Shown one piece after another: positions 1-9,461 of a stretch of 62,508 nucleotides of DNA. Where the stretch lies: positions 1-62,508 of the forward strand of contig NZ_JOPL01000038.1 in the NCBI RefSeq assembly GCF_002153745.1, given 5' to 3'. The notes below the pieces were generated by a model, which made no database searches, was not told the origin of the DNA, and worked only from the letters and a program-made list of their open reading frames with translations. Each line of letters begins with the position of its first letter. Positions within the stretch are counted from its first letter, which is position 1. Source of the DNA: Acetobacter sp. DsW_063 (lineage in GTDB: Bacteria; Pseudomonadota; Alphaproteobacteria; Acetobacterales; Acetobacteraceae). The translations under genes and the position numbers were made by a program.

Positions 1-1
1 A

Positions 2-100
2 CGTGGCGAAACGAAACTGAGCACCATTCTCGCCGACTGGTCCAAACAAAGACGACCAACATTGCCCGTTTCTGCCGAATGGCCGATACGGCGACTATGA
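2..100 (+). CDS. C-terminal end of an upstream gene (partial, unknown)
   Basis: The second reading frame is open from the window edge to a TGA at 98-100 and encodes 32 residues ending in ...AEWPIRRL. The stop overlaps an ATG at 97 (ATGA), the usual arrangement of coupled genes. This makes a real gene end more likely than the competing frame, which is also open to the edge. The fragment is too short to assign a family. From its position it probably belongs to the same envelope/lipid operon as the flippase that follows. Confidence 0.45.
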   Translation, partial: RGETKLSTILADWSKQRRPTLPVSAEWPIRRL

Positions 101-1542
101 CCGAAAGCAGCCAGAACGCCCGGAACTCTCGCGGTCAGCCGCCGCATTCCGACGCCAACGCCCCCGAGGACGCCCATACCGAACAAGACAACGCCTCCCC
201 CCAGAAGCGTATCGTTCGCAATGTCAGCATCCTTATGGCCGGGCGCGCACTTAACGCACCGCTGGCCCTGTTGCACACGTCTCTTGCCATACGGTTACTG
301 GGCGCCCATGATTTCGGCCTGATCGTCCTTCTCTATGCGTTCGCGCGCACGGTTGGAGACATCGCCGACTTTCAGTCGTGGCAGACGGTCCTCAATTTCG
401 GCAGTGAGTCTCTGGGTAGGCGCGACATCAACGCGTTCCATCGGATCCTGCGTTTCGGCCTCACTCTCGATATTGCCGGTGGATTCTTTGGCGCTCTGAT
501 CGGCGCGGCCTTCGCGTGGCTGGGACGCGACTGGCTCGGCTGGCCGAACTCGCTCACCCTTCTGGGGCCGTTATACGCCACGAGCATATTCTTCATGGCC
601 TCGGCCACTCCAGTCGGCGTACTTAGGCTTCTGAACAAATACAGCCTGATTTCGGCGCAAAGCGTCGTGGCCACCGTGGTACGGCTGGTTGGGACACTCA
701 TATTATGGGCGTGGGGCGGCGGCGTGACCGCGATGGCTGCAGTCTGGATGCTGGCGGAATTCGCATCCTGCGTGACGTTGTTCGGGTTCGCTACGCTGGA
801 ATTGGCGAAAAGAGATCTACTGAGGGGCCTTCTGGAGCGCCCGGGGCAAATTTTTGAAGACCTGTTTCGCGGTGGGATCAGTCGCGCATTTCCCGGGGTC
901 TGGCGCTTTGCACTGACAACCAACCTGAACTCGACGCTGACCCTCGCCTTTGGACATATTGGCACTCTGGTGATCGGCGGGATGCTGGGGCCGGTGAGCG
1001 CCAGCTACTATCGTGTCGGAAGCCAGATCGCCGCGGGCATCGCGAAGCCCGCGACCCTCGTGCAGTCGACGCTGTACCCGGAGATGACCCGACTCTGGAA
1101 TAAACGGGATACATTGCATCTGTATGTATTGGCTGTGCGCGCCGCCCTTGCCGCCGGAGCCCTAGGAAGCGCGTTGCTGTGCTTCGCATGGTTTCTCGGA
1201 GGACCGATCCTGCAGATCGTAATCGGACCGAATGGAGCAGACGCCCTACCCCTCACGATGTGGTTGCTTGGAGCCGAGGTCGTAGCCATATGGGGATTGC
1301 CGCTTGAGCCTCTGTTGTTCACGATGCGCCGGATTGGCGCCGTGATCATCGCCCGAGGCTTGGACGCCATGCTTTATCTGCCACTTCTCGTGCTGACGAC
1401 CGAGTGGTACGGTCTTGATGGAGCGGGCCCGGCGATACTTGGAGCCACCGTATTTCTTGTCCTTATGCAACTGGGATTTGTCTGGCGACTGAGCGGCTCA
1501 AAACCGACGGGCATAGACGCGCCCCCAAAGGATAGTGCGTAA
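97..1542 (+). CDS. Wzx-like polysaccharide/lipid-linked flippase
   Basis: A 481-residue multi-spanning membrane protein with about 12-14 hydrophobic segments after a polar N-terminus of about 35 residues. It has the overall look of MATE/MOP-superfamily polysaccharide exporters, which flip lipid-linked glycans across the inner membrane. The start is placed at ATG 97 because it overlaps the TGA of the upstream frame; an in-frame ATG at 79 is possible but would overlap more. It heads a same-strand run that ends with serine palmitoyltransferase, so its cargo may be a decorated sphingolipid rather than a polysaccharide repeat unit. That role is inferred from context only. Confidence 0.7.
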   Translation: MTESSQNARNSRGQPPHSDANAPEDAHTEQDNASPQKRIVRNVSILMAGRALNAPLALLHTSLAIRLLGAHDFGLIVLLYAFARTVGDIADFQSWQTVLNFGSESLGRRDINAFHRILRFGLTLDIAGGFFGALIGAAFAWLGRDWLGWPNSLTLLGPLYATSIFFMASATPVGVLRLLNKYSLISAQSVVATVVRLVGTLILWAWGGGVTAMAAVWMLAEFASCVTLFGFATLELAKRDLLRGLLERPGQIFEDLFRGGISRAFPGVWRFALTTNLNSTLTLAFGHIGTLVIGGMLGPVSASYYRVGSQIAAGIAKPATLVQSTLYPEMTRLWNKRDTLHLYVLAVRAALAAGALGSALLCFAWFLGGPILQIVIGPNGADALPLTMWLLGAEVVAIWGLPLEPLLFTMRRIGAVIIARGLDAMLYLPLLVLTTEWYGLDGAGPAILGATVFLVLMQLGFVWRLSGSKPTGIDAPPKDSA

Positions 1543-1549
1543 CCTACTG

Positions 1550-2680
1550 ATGCGTTTACTCTTTCCCTATATAGCGCAACCTCACCAGACGCTTCATTCC
1601 CTCCCGATCGCCATGGAGACCGCCAGCCGCCACCCCGGCGTGGAGGTCCATGTCGCCTGCGCAACCGAGAAGCACCTAGACTACGCGAAGTTCCTTGCCT
1701 CGTTTTACCCGGAGGCACAGGTACGATTCGAGCTTCTACACTTGCCAAACTTGATCCGCAGGCAGGTTGAGAAGCACGGACACTCCGTTATTTCGAAGTT
1801 TGCGAGCCTGTTTTACAACAAGAATTATTTCTCTACATTTCAGGGCATAGTGGTTCCAGAGAGAACTTCGCTCTATCTCCGCAAGCTCGGCGTCCAAACC
1901 CCGCGGATGATCTGGACTCGCCACGGCGCCGGCGACCGCGCCGTCGGGTTCGCTCGTGACGTAAGATTGTTCGATTATGTTCTCATGGCGGGCCGCAAGC
2001 TCGAACAGCGCCTGCTCGCCGACGGGTCCATACGACCAGGGCGCTATAAGACCGGCGTCTACGCGAAATTCGACATGGTCCAGCGTATGCAGACGGGACG
2101 GCCCCGCCTGTTCCCGAATGATCGTCCAACCGTCATGTACAATCCACACTTCAGCCGTGGACTGTCTTCGTGGCCGCGCTTCGGGCTTAATATCCTTGAT
2201 CATTTCGCCCGACAGGACCGCTACAACCTCGTTTTCGCGCCGCATTATCGTCTGTTCGACACACGTCGCGCCGAGATTGCGCAGCTAAAACGCGCCTATG
2301 GCCATTACGAGCACATGCTGATCGATACAGGCAGCCCGCGCAGCCTCGACATGACCTACACCATGGGCTCCGATCTCTACCTTGGCGACGTCAGCTCTCA
2401 GGTGGCGGAGTTTCTGATCCGGCCGCGCCCTTGCCTGTTTCTCAACGCTCACGACGTCGCCTGGCAGGACGATCCGAACTACCGTTTTTGGTCGCTGGGC
2501 GACGTCAGGGACAGCGCCGACGACATCGGCGGGGCGATTGATCGGGCGTTTTTCACGCATGAAGATTTCATCGCCAGCCAAAAAGACTATATAGGCGACA
2601 CTTTCGACCTGAGCGGCGACGCCCCTACAGCGCCAGTCGGGGCGGACGCAATTGTCGATTACCTAAGAATGGCCAGCTGA
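1550..2680 (+). CDS. CDP-glycerol glycerophosphotransferase-like enzyme
   Basis: About 376 residues, probably cytoplasmic or membrane-associated, with no clear membrane segment. The C-terminal half carries a pattern seen in glycerophosphotransferase/GT-B-fold enzymes: an acidic-glycine run DLYLGDVSSQVAEFLIRP near residues 280-300, followed by PCLFLNAH. Such enzymes move glycerol-phosphate or a sugar from a nucleotide donor. ATG 1550 is chosen over GTG 1535, which has a Shine-Dalgarno-like AAAGGA only 2 nt upstream. The stop overlaps the next start (TGATG). Sitting in the sphingoid-base operon, it could add a phosphoglycerol head group. The donor and acceptor cannot be read from the sequence. 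Confidence 0.55.
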   Translation: MRLLFPYIAQPHQTLHSLPIAMETASRHPGVEVHVACATEKHLDYAKFLASFYPEAQVRFELLHLPNLIRRQVEKHGHSVISKFASLFYNKNYFSTFQGIVVPERTSLYLRKLGVQTPRMIWTRHGAGDRAVGFARDVRLFDYVLMAGRKLEQRLLADGSIRPGRYKTGVYAKFDMVQRMQTGRPRLFPNDRPTVMYNPHFSRGLSSWPRFGLNILDHFARQDRYNLVFAPHYRLFDTRRAEIAQLKRAYGHYEHMLIDTGSPRSLDMTYTMGSDLYLGDVSSQVAEFLIRPRPCLFLNAHDVAWQDDPNYRFWSLGDVRDSADDIGGAIDRAFFTHEDFIASQKDYIGDTFDLSGDAPTAPVGADAIVDYLRMAS

Positions 2681-4470
2681 TGACCGTCATATCTCGTGTG
2701 GATAACGCTTCTTTGAATCTTGCGTTCCAGAACACAACGCCAGCTCCAGTTCCGAGCGCCTCGGGGCAAAAGCGTCGCCACGGGGATTTCGACACCTTCA
2801 CCGCAGCACTGGACTACGCTGCGCAAGGTTCGGCTGGCTTCAACATATATTCCGGGCGCGGCGTGCTGCTTGAAGCGCTGTCTTACGCCACTCTCAGAGA
2901 ACAGGCGCGAGAGATGGCTCTTCGCCTGCTGGCGCTCGGCCTGAAGCCCGGCGACCGCGTCGGCCTGATCGCCGAGAGCGACGGCGATTTCGCGCGTATC
3001 TTCTTTGGCTGCCAATACGCCGGACTGGTCGCGACCCCCATGCCGCTGCCCGTCGCCTTCGGCGGACGCGAGGCCTATGTCGCGACCATACGCGGCATGA
3101 TCGAAAGCTCCGACGCATCCGCTCTCGTGGTCCCGGACGTCATTGGCGGATGGACCGACGAGATTGTCGCCGGCTTTGATTTGAAATTCGGGGGAAACCC
3201 GGCCCAACTGGCCACCCTGCCCGCGCCAATGCGCCCGCTTCCTGCAATCAAACCGGAAGCGCTGTCCTATCTTCAGTTCTCATCAGGCAGCACGCGCTTC
3301 CCCAAAGGCGTTTGCGTCACCCAAAAATCGGGCATGGCTAACGCGCGCTCCATCGCTCTCGACGGCCTGCAGGTCCGGGAAGACGGGGATCGTTGCGTAT
3401 CTTGGCTGCCGCTGTACCACGACATGGGTCTCGTCGGGTTTTTCCTGACTCCCATGACCTGCCAGCTGACCGTCGATCTGTTGCCGACCCGCGAATTCGC
3501 CCGCCGCCCTCACGTGTGGCTGGAATTGATCTCGCGCAATCGCGGCACCATCTCCTATAGCCCGTCCTTCGGTTACGAACTTTGCGCCCGTCGATCCGGC
3601 TCGGGCGACATCGACCTGTCGTGCTGGCGGATCGCTGGTATCGGCGGCGACATGATCCGACCGCACATCCTCGAAGATTTCGGGGAACGCTTCGCCTCCG
3701 TCGGCTTCGATCAGCGGGCCTTCGTCGCCAGTTACGGCATGGCCGAAGCCACCTTGGCCATCAGCTTCGCCCCACTGGGGAACGGGATCCAGACCGACAC
3801 GGTCGATCTGCGCCGTTTGGAGTCCGATGGCGTGGCGATTTCCGCAAACGATCCTTCCCTTTCCCTACGTACGTTCATGCTATGCGGCCGCGTCCTGCCA
3901 GGGCACGAAATGGAAGTTCGCGGCCCGGACGGCTCGGCTCTGCCCGAACGGACAGTCGGCGCGATCTACGTGCGCGGGCCGAGCCTGATGAGCGGATATT
4001 TCCGCCTGCCCATGGAAACCGCCGAGGCGTTAAGCGCCGACGGTTGGCTGAACACCGGCGACCTTGGCTACATGAAAGACGGGCAAATCGTCGTCACCGG
4101 CCGTGCCAAAGACCTGATCATCATCAACGGCCGCAACATTTGGCCGCAGGATCTGGAATGGTGCGCCGAAACCGAGATCGAGACGCTTCGCAGCCGCGAC
4201 GTCGCCGTATTCTCGATAGAGGAAGACGACAGAGAAAAAGTGGTGGCGCTCGTGCAATGCCGCGCGACCACCGATGACGCGCGGGAAGAACTGCGCGACC
4301 GCGTCGCAAGCCTGTTTCGCCGTTTGCACGGCGTCGACGTCAATGTCGTGCTGGTGCCCCCACACTCCCTGCCGCAGACATCCTCCGGCAAGCTGACCCG
4401 GGCAAAGGCGAAAACCATGCTGCTATCGGGCGCTTTCGATCCCCGCGACGAAACAGCCAACGCCGCGTGA
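2680..4470 (+). CDS. Fatty acyl-AMP ligase / acyl-ACP synthetase (FAAL-like)
   Basis: A 596-residue ANL-superfamily adenylating enzyme. Visible motifs are the ATP-binding loop FSSGSTRFPKG (about 201-211), the FAAL-type WLPLYHDMGLVG (about 244-255), YGMAEAT, the hinge GDLGYMKDGQIVVTGRAKD and the C-terminal lysine loop TSSGKLTRAK. FAALs activate fatty acids as acyl-AMP and pass them to an acyl carrier protein rather than CoA. An ACP gene follows 166 bp downstream and a serine palmitoyltransferase after that, so the likely job is loading the acyl donor for sphingoid-base synthesis. Translation is coupled to the preceding gene (ATG 2680 overlaps its TGA). Confidence 0.85.
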   Translation: MTVISRVDNASLNLAFQNTTPAPVPSASGQKRRHGDFDTFTAALDYAAQGSAGFNIYSGRGVLLEALSYATLREQAREMALRLLALGLKPGDRVGLIAESDGDFARIFFGCQYAGLVATPMPLPVAFGGREAYVATIRGMIESSDASALVVPDVIGGWTDEIVAGFDLKFGGNPAQLATLPAPMRPLPAIKPEALSYLQFSSGSTRFPKGVCVTQKSGMANARSIALDGLQVREDGDRCVSWLPLYHDMGLVGFFLTPMTCQLTVDLLPTREFARRPHVWLELISRNRGTISYSPSFGYELCARRSGSGDIDLSCWRIAGIGGDMIRPHILEDFGERFASVGFDQRAFVASYGMAEATLAISFAPLGNGIQTDTVDLRRLESDGVAISANDPSLSLRTFMLCGRVLPGHEMEVRGPDGSALPERTVGAIYVRGPSLMSGYFRLPMETAEALSADGWLNTGDLGYMKDGQIVVTGRAKDLIIINGRNIWPQDLEWCAETEIETLRSRDVAVFSIEEDDREKVVALVQCRATTDDAREELRDRVASLFRRLHGVDVNVVLVPPHSLPQTSSGKLTRAKAKTMLLSGAFDPRDETANAA

Positions 4471-4636
4471 TGCGCCGCGCGCATGACGCGCGCGCGGTGC
4501 CGGACCGCTTCTGGCCAGCCATCAGCTTTTAAGCCATAACGACCGCCCTTGGCTCGCACGGCGAGACGCGGCGGCCGTCCACGACGAATAAAACGCCGAC
4601 GCGCAGCGGCGGACGGCAATGATGAAAGGTGATCCG

Positions 4637-4888
4637 ATGAGCGAAACAATTGAGGATGTATCGGCGCTGATCGTCAACAAGCTGCTGGCCAATCCCAAGG
4701 TGCCCCGCGACATAAACGGGTCCAGCAAGATTGTGGAGGATCTGGCGTTCGACTCACTCGCTGTGATGAATTTCGTCATGGAGATCGAGGACGAAATGGA
4801 CGTTTCCGTGCCGCTCGACCGTCTTGCCGACATCCGTACGGTGGACGACCTTGCGACCTGTATCGTCTCCCTCAAAAACGGCGGTTGA
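4637..4888 (+). CDS. Dedicated acyl carrier protein
   Basis: An 83-residue acidic helical protein with the phosphopantetheine attachment motif DSLAVMNF (serine at about residue 40) and the usual ACP length. The start is set at ATG 4637, which has AGGTGA 5-10 nt upstream; two ATGs at 4619 and 4622 lack such a site. It lies between the acyl-AMP ligase and serine palmitoyltransferase, 7 nt before the latter. This matches the known arrangement in Caulobacter and relatives, where a specialised ACP (AcpR) delivers the acyl chain to the palmitoyltransferase. It is unlikely to be the housekeeping AcpP, which normally sits in a fab operon. Confidence 0.88.
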   Translation: MSETIEDVSALIVNKLLANPKVPRDINGSSKIVEDLAFDSLAVMNFVMEIEDEMDVSVPLDRLADIRTVDDLATCIVSLKNGG

Positions 4889-4895
4889 GGTCTGA

Positions 4896-6083
4896 ATGAG
4901 CATCTTCGACAAATTCCGCACCGTCGAGCAAAGGCTCGCCCTGCTGACCGCTGGCGGCGGCCGCAACCCGTTCGACGTGATGATCGAACGGCCCGTGTCC
5001 TCGACAGTCGGAATCATCGAAGGCCGCGAGACGCTGCTGTTCGGCACGAACAACTATCTCGGACTCAGCCAGTCCCAGCGTGCGATCGACGCCGCGATCG
5101 ACGCCGTTCGCGCGCGAGGCGTTGGCACCACCGGATCGCGTATCGCCAACGGCACGCAGAGCGTGCACCGGGAGCTTGAGCAACGCATTGCCTCATTCTT
5201 CGGGCAGAAGCATTGCATGGTGTTCTCCACCGGATATCAAGCCAATCTCGGGATGATCTCGACCCTCGCCGGCAAAGACGATTACCTGATCCTCGACGCC
5301 GACAGCCATGCGAGCATCTACGACGCCAGCCGTCTTGGGCACGCTCAGGTTATACGCTTCAAGCACAACGATCCCGACGACTTGCACAAACGCCTGCGGC
5401 GCCTTGAAGGAACGCCCGGCGCCAAACTGGTCGTCGTGGAGGGCATCTATTCGATGACCGGCAATGTCGCGCCACTCAAAGAGATGGCCGCGATCAAACG
5501 AGAAACCGGAGCGACGTTGCTCGTCGACGAAGCCCATTCGTTCGGTGTTCTCGGTCCAACCGGTCGCGGCGTCGCCGAGGCTGAAGGCGTCGAGGCGGAT
5601 GTCGACTTTATCCTCGGCACGTTCTCGAAGAGTCTGGGAACCGTCGGCGGTTACTGCGTCTCCAATCACGACGAGATCGATCTCGTCCGACTGCAGTGCC
5701 GCCCCTATATGTTCACGGCCTCCCTGCCGCCGGAAGTGATCGCCGCAACGATGGCCGCGCTTGACGACATGGTCGCCCAGCCGGAACTGCGGACGCAGTT
5801 ATCCCAAAACGCTGCGCAGTTTCACGCGGGTCTGAAGGGGCTGGGGTTGAACGTCAGCCAGCAGGTCAGCCCGGTCGTGGCGGTGACTCTGGAAACTGTC
5901 GAAGAAGCGATTGCTTTGTGGAACAGGCTTCTGGACCTCGGGCTTTACGTCAATCTGAGCCTGCCGCCCGCGACGCCTGACCATCGCCCGCTTTTGCGGT
6001 GCTCGGTGATGGCCAGCCATACGAGCGCGCAGATTGCGCGCGCTGTCGAAATCTTCGCCGAAGCGGGCGTAAGTCTCGGTTAA
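4896..6083 (+). CDS. spt: Serine palmitoyltransferase (alpha-oxoamine synthase family)
   Basis: A 395-residue PLP-dependent enzyme predicted to condense serine with an acyl thioester to 3-ketosphinganine, the first step of sphingolipid synthesis. The Schiff-base lysine is in GTFSKSLGTVGGY (K245). D211 of DEAHS and H138 of DADSHAS are the expected cofactor contacts. The stretch CRPYMFTASLPP is closer to bacterial serine palmitoyltransferases than to KBL, BioF or HemA. It is soluble, as in Sphingomonas. It follows the ACP by 7 nt and ends before a strong stem-loop. Ceramide synthase and ketosphinganine reductase genes are not in this window. An alternative is another ACP-dependent alpha-oxoamine synthase. 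Confidence 0.85.
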   Translation: MSIFDKFRTVEQRLALLTAGGGRNPFDVMIERPVSSTVGIIEGRETLLFGTNNYLGLSQSQRAIDAAIDAVRARGVGTTGSRIANGTQSVHRELEQRIASFFGQKHCMVFSTGYQANLGMISTLAGKDDYLILDADSHASIYDASRLGHAQVIRFKHNDPDDLHKRLRRLEGTPGAKLVVVEGIYSMTGNVAPLKEMAAIKRETGATLLVDEAHSFGVLGPTGRGVAEAEGVEADVDFILGTFSKSLGTVGGYCVSNHDEIDLVRLQCRPYMFTASLPPEVIAATMAALDDMVAQPELRTQLSQNAAQFHAGLKGLGLNVSQQVSPVVAVTLETVEEAIALWNRLLDLGLYVNLSLPPATPDHRPLLRCSVMASHTSAQIARAVEIFAEAGVSLG

Positions 6084-6093
6084 CGTAAAGGCA

Positions 6094-6142
6094 GGGTCCG
6101 TATCAGCCCTTATCGGCAAGTAGACGGACCCCGCCGGTTTTT
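6094..6142 (+). terminator. Rho-independent terminator after spt
   Basis: Inverted repeat GGGTCCGT (6094-6101) and ACGGACCC (6124-6131), followed by a GC-rich step and TTTTT at 6138-6142. It begins 10 bp after the spt stop and would end the lipid operon. Confidence 0.65.
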
Positions 6143-6551
6143 CCGCCGCTCTTACGGCGCCTCAGCATATCGAGGCCCGAGCAGGCGTCCGTTGGCGGGC
6201 GTCTGCTTTACCAAAACGCTGTCCAGCCGCCATTTTTGGTACCTCCACCCAATTCGCGTCATTCCAGTTCATCCGACGCCTCCCCCGCTCGGCAGGAGCC
6301 ACTCGAGCGCGAGGCGATCCGATGCTTACGCAGGATCGGAAAATTTCCTGAAAAAATAAGGATCCGGCGCCTTATCTGTTCACACAAATTCCCGGATGAG
6401 GTTCCGGTTCGTTGTTTCGGCGAGCATCATCCGACCAGCCGATTCCGTCTGACCGGATGACGCCCCAGGATCGAATCCAGAACTGATGTCGACGGTACGA
6501 TTCCAAAACAGCCCTATCGCAACACCGCCGCCGCATACCGAACGACGTCAG
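6143..6551. other. Intergenic, no gene recognised
   Basis: Between the spt terminator and the end of the minus-strand DUF1826-like gene. Short open frames exist on both strands but none has a ribosome site plus a recognisable product. It may contain the decayed 3' part of the diverged DUF1826-like gene. Confidence 0.4.
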
Positions 6552-7154
6552 TCACGCCCCAAAAAGCGCCGGAGCATCCGGCAACGCCTCCACACAGAGG
6601 CCGAAACATACGCTCGACATGCACGAAAACGTCGCCGAGGCGAATTTCTGCGCAGCGCGCCAGCAGAACGCCAACGCGTATGCATCCAACGTAACCATAT
6701 CCGAAGGAGAGGCGTCCGCATGATTCGCAAGACGAAAATTGCCATCTCCATAAAGGCAAAACACCGACAGCGTCGCCGCGGAAGAGAGAGGGATGGAGAA
6801 GCTGTTCCTGAACGGCCTCAGGGTTATGCGTACCTTTCTGGCGACCGCCAACGCGGCGACGAGAGATACGGTCTGTTCGACATCCTCGCTCAGAAAACGA
6901 CGGTTTTGCGAAATCTTCGCCTTGCCTCTAAGAAACAAGATGGCCTGATCAACACTGCCTGAAAACGCCACACCGTCGTCTACGGGCGCATCATTGACGA
7001 TATGTTCCGTCCAGTCTCGAGGAACCTGACGCCCCCAGACCACGATGTCGTAAGATGACCCCAAAACGTCGGCAACGACGGCGGGATCTGACGACGCCGT
7101 GACCCTTGCGCCAGCATCGTCCCGGCTGGCCGGCCAGCTATCGACTACGAACAT
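6552..7154 (-). CDS. Divergent DUF1826-like paralogue (possibly decaying)
   Basis: About 200 residues, start ATG 7154 directly after the TAA of the preceding DUF1826 gene. The N-terminal DPAVVADVLGSSYDIVVWGRQ resembles the start of DUF1826 proteins. A middle segment (VRITLRPF...LSVFCLYGDGNFRL) lines up by eye with the DUF1826 core of its neighbour (VRLRLECI...LRLLCTYIGPGVQW). It lacks the conserved FHVDNV stretch, and the last 35 residues look unlike any family member. It is therefore either a fast-evolving tandem duplicate or a gene losing function. Co-transcription with the upstream DUF1826 gene under the Zur-like site is likely. Confidence 0.4.
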   Translation of the reverse strand: MFVVDSWPASRDDAGARVTASSDPAVVADVLGSSYDIVVWGRQVPRDWTEHIVNDAPVDDGVAFSGSVDQAILFLRGKAKISQNRRFLSEDVEQTVSLVAALAVARKVRITLRPFRNSFSIPLSSAATLSVFCLYGDGNFRLANHADASPSDMVTLDAYALAFCWRAAQKFASATFSCMSSVCFGLCVEALPDAPALFGA

Positions 7155-7155
7155 T

Positions 7156-7770
7156 TTAGGTGCGTGCTGCAATGGATTGTTGAACGTTCATTCCGCATGC
7201 CCCCACGTGATCGACGGTCAGCAGCAAACGTCGCGTCGAAATGGAAAGCTCGGACAGCGGCGGCGACCGGTGAAGCACGGCTCCTGCGGCCGCCCGCCCC
7301 GGATAGAGCAATCCTTTAAGAATCACTATATCTCCGGCAAGTGTTTCGTGAATATCGTCATCATCGGCGCGTTTCCACTGCACGCCGGGGCCGATATAGG
7401 TGCAGAGCAACCGCAACCCGACATTGTCGACGTGAAAACGGCGGCAACTGTCGTGGTCAATACACTCCAGTCGAAGACGCACATCGTCTTCTCCGGTCAA
7501 ATGTCTGTAGTGATGCACTAGCGCCAGAACGTCGTCGACGAGACATGCTGCGGCATTCCCGGCAACGCTCCTCAGCCGGGTCTCCAGAGTTTCCGGCCTG
7601 CCCATGTCGAGGAAAAGTTCCGGACCACTCTCAAGATAGGCGAATGAAGCCCCAGAAAGACCTTGATTCAGAACGCGCGGCAAGTGGGCCAGATGACAAT
7701 CCGGTCGCTCTATCTCGCGCAACGACGAAGGAACCAGCAACCGTCGCTGTGTCGCACATCCGGAGCGCAT
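7156..7770 (-). CDS. DUF1826 domain protein, zinc-limitation associated
   Basis: 204 residues carrying the DUF1826 signature RRFHVDNVGLRLLCTYIGPGVQW (about 111-133), then a DIVILKG...VLHRSPP tail and RRLLLTVD near the end. The biochemical role of the family is unsettled. Members are commonly found beside COG0523 metallochaperone GTPases under Zur control, as here. The start ATG 7770 has AAGGAA upstream and lies 17 bp from the edge of the Zur-like palindrome, so repressor binding would directly block it. The conserved His-x-Asp pair suggests a metal or cofactor site (inference). Confidence 0.75.
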   Translation of the reverse strand: MRSGCATQRRLLVPSSLREIERPDCHLAHLPRVLNQGLSGASFAYLESGPELFLDMGRPETLETRLRSVAGNAAACLVDDVLALVHHYRHLTGEDDVRLRLECIDHDSCRRFHVDNVGLRLLCTYIGPGVQWKRADDDDIHETLAGDIVILKGLLYPGRAAAGAVLHRSPPLSELSISTRRLLLTVDHVGACGMNVQQSIAART

Positions 7771-7786
7771 TTGAATTCCTTGAATT

Positions 7787-7806
7787 TGTTATGTTATAAC
7801 ATAACA
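7787..7806. promoter_or_regulatory. Zur-like operator (perfect 20-bp palindrome)
   Basis: The sequence tgttatgttataacataaca is a perfect inverted repeat. It matches the style of Zur boxes (GTTATA-N-TATAAC type) known in Proteobacteria. It lies between the divergent DUF1826 gene (ATG 7770) and the COG0523 GTPase gene (ATG 7845), both typical zinc-starvation genes, so one site can control both directions. Confidence 0.8.
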
Positions 7807-7844
7807 TGATACTCGTCTTCGGCGCAACAGTAGGATCAGACCCC

Positions 7845-9066
<1,222 letters not shown>

Positions 9067-9074
<8 letters not shown>

Positions 9075-9408
9075 TCCCGGGCACTCTAATGAACGCACGC
9101 TACGAGGCGAGATGTGGCGGCGATATGAAGGCGACGACTGGGACGCTTTCGACGCACTGCCCTGCGCCGTCCGCAGGAGGCTGAACGAGCACAGCTATGA
9201 CGCGTGGGCGGTCAATGTCCTGATGCTGTGGCGTCATTACAAGCGACAATATGGACGAACGCCTCGTGCGGAGCGGGCTCTGATCCGTTATCTCGATTAT
9301 TGCGAACGACTGGAGCGGCAGGCGTTCGCCGAGCGACATGCAAAGCGGTTTGGATATCCGTTCGCCCACGACGCCGCCCGGGCGAGCGTCCTGCGTCTGT
9401 CTTCCTGA
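9067..9408 (+). CDS. Small conserved protein (DUF6525-like), partner of COG0523
   Basis: 113 residues rich in Arg, Trp and Tyr, with conserved-looking blocks [18 protein letters not shown] and [18 protein letters not shown]. It resembles short alphaproteobacterial proteins annotated as DUF6525; the family number is from memory and should be checked. It overlaps the COG0523 gene by 8 nt and is therefore translationally coupled and presumably Zur-controlled. No membrane segment or signal is visible, and the function is unknown. Confidence 0.6.
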
Positions 9409-9461
9409 CTGTCCAAACTCCCTCCGCCGAGAGCGGAGAGAGCGGAAGTCGTTTCGCGATA

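Noticed and set aside
79..96. Upstream ATG (79) or an even longer open frame for the flippase
   Set aside because: The overlapping frame with TGA at 98-100 and ATGA coupling gives a better gene end and start; the longer extension would overlap that gene throughout.
372..1119. Long minus-strand frames opposite the flippase and similar antisense frames elsewhere (for example 8163-8825, 34895-36196, 43512-44174)
   Set aside because: They mirror codon structure of strong plus-strand genes in GC-rich DNA, have Arg/Pro/Ala-rich low-complexity products and no ribosome sites.
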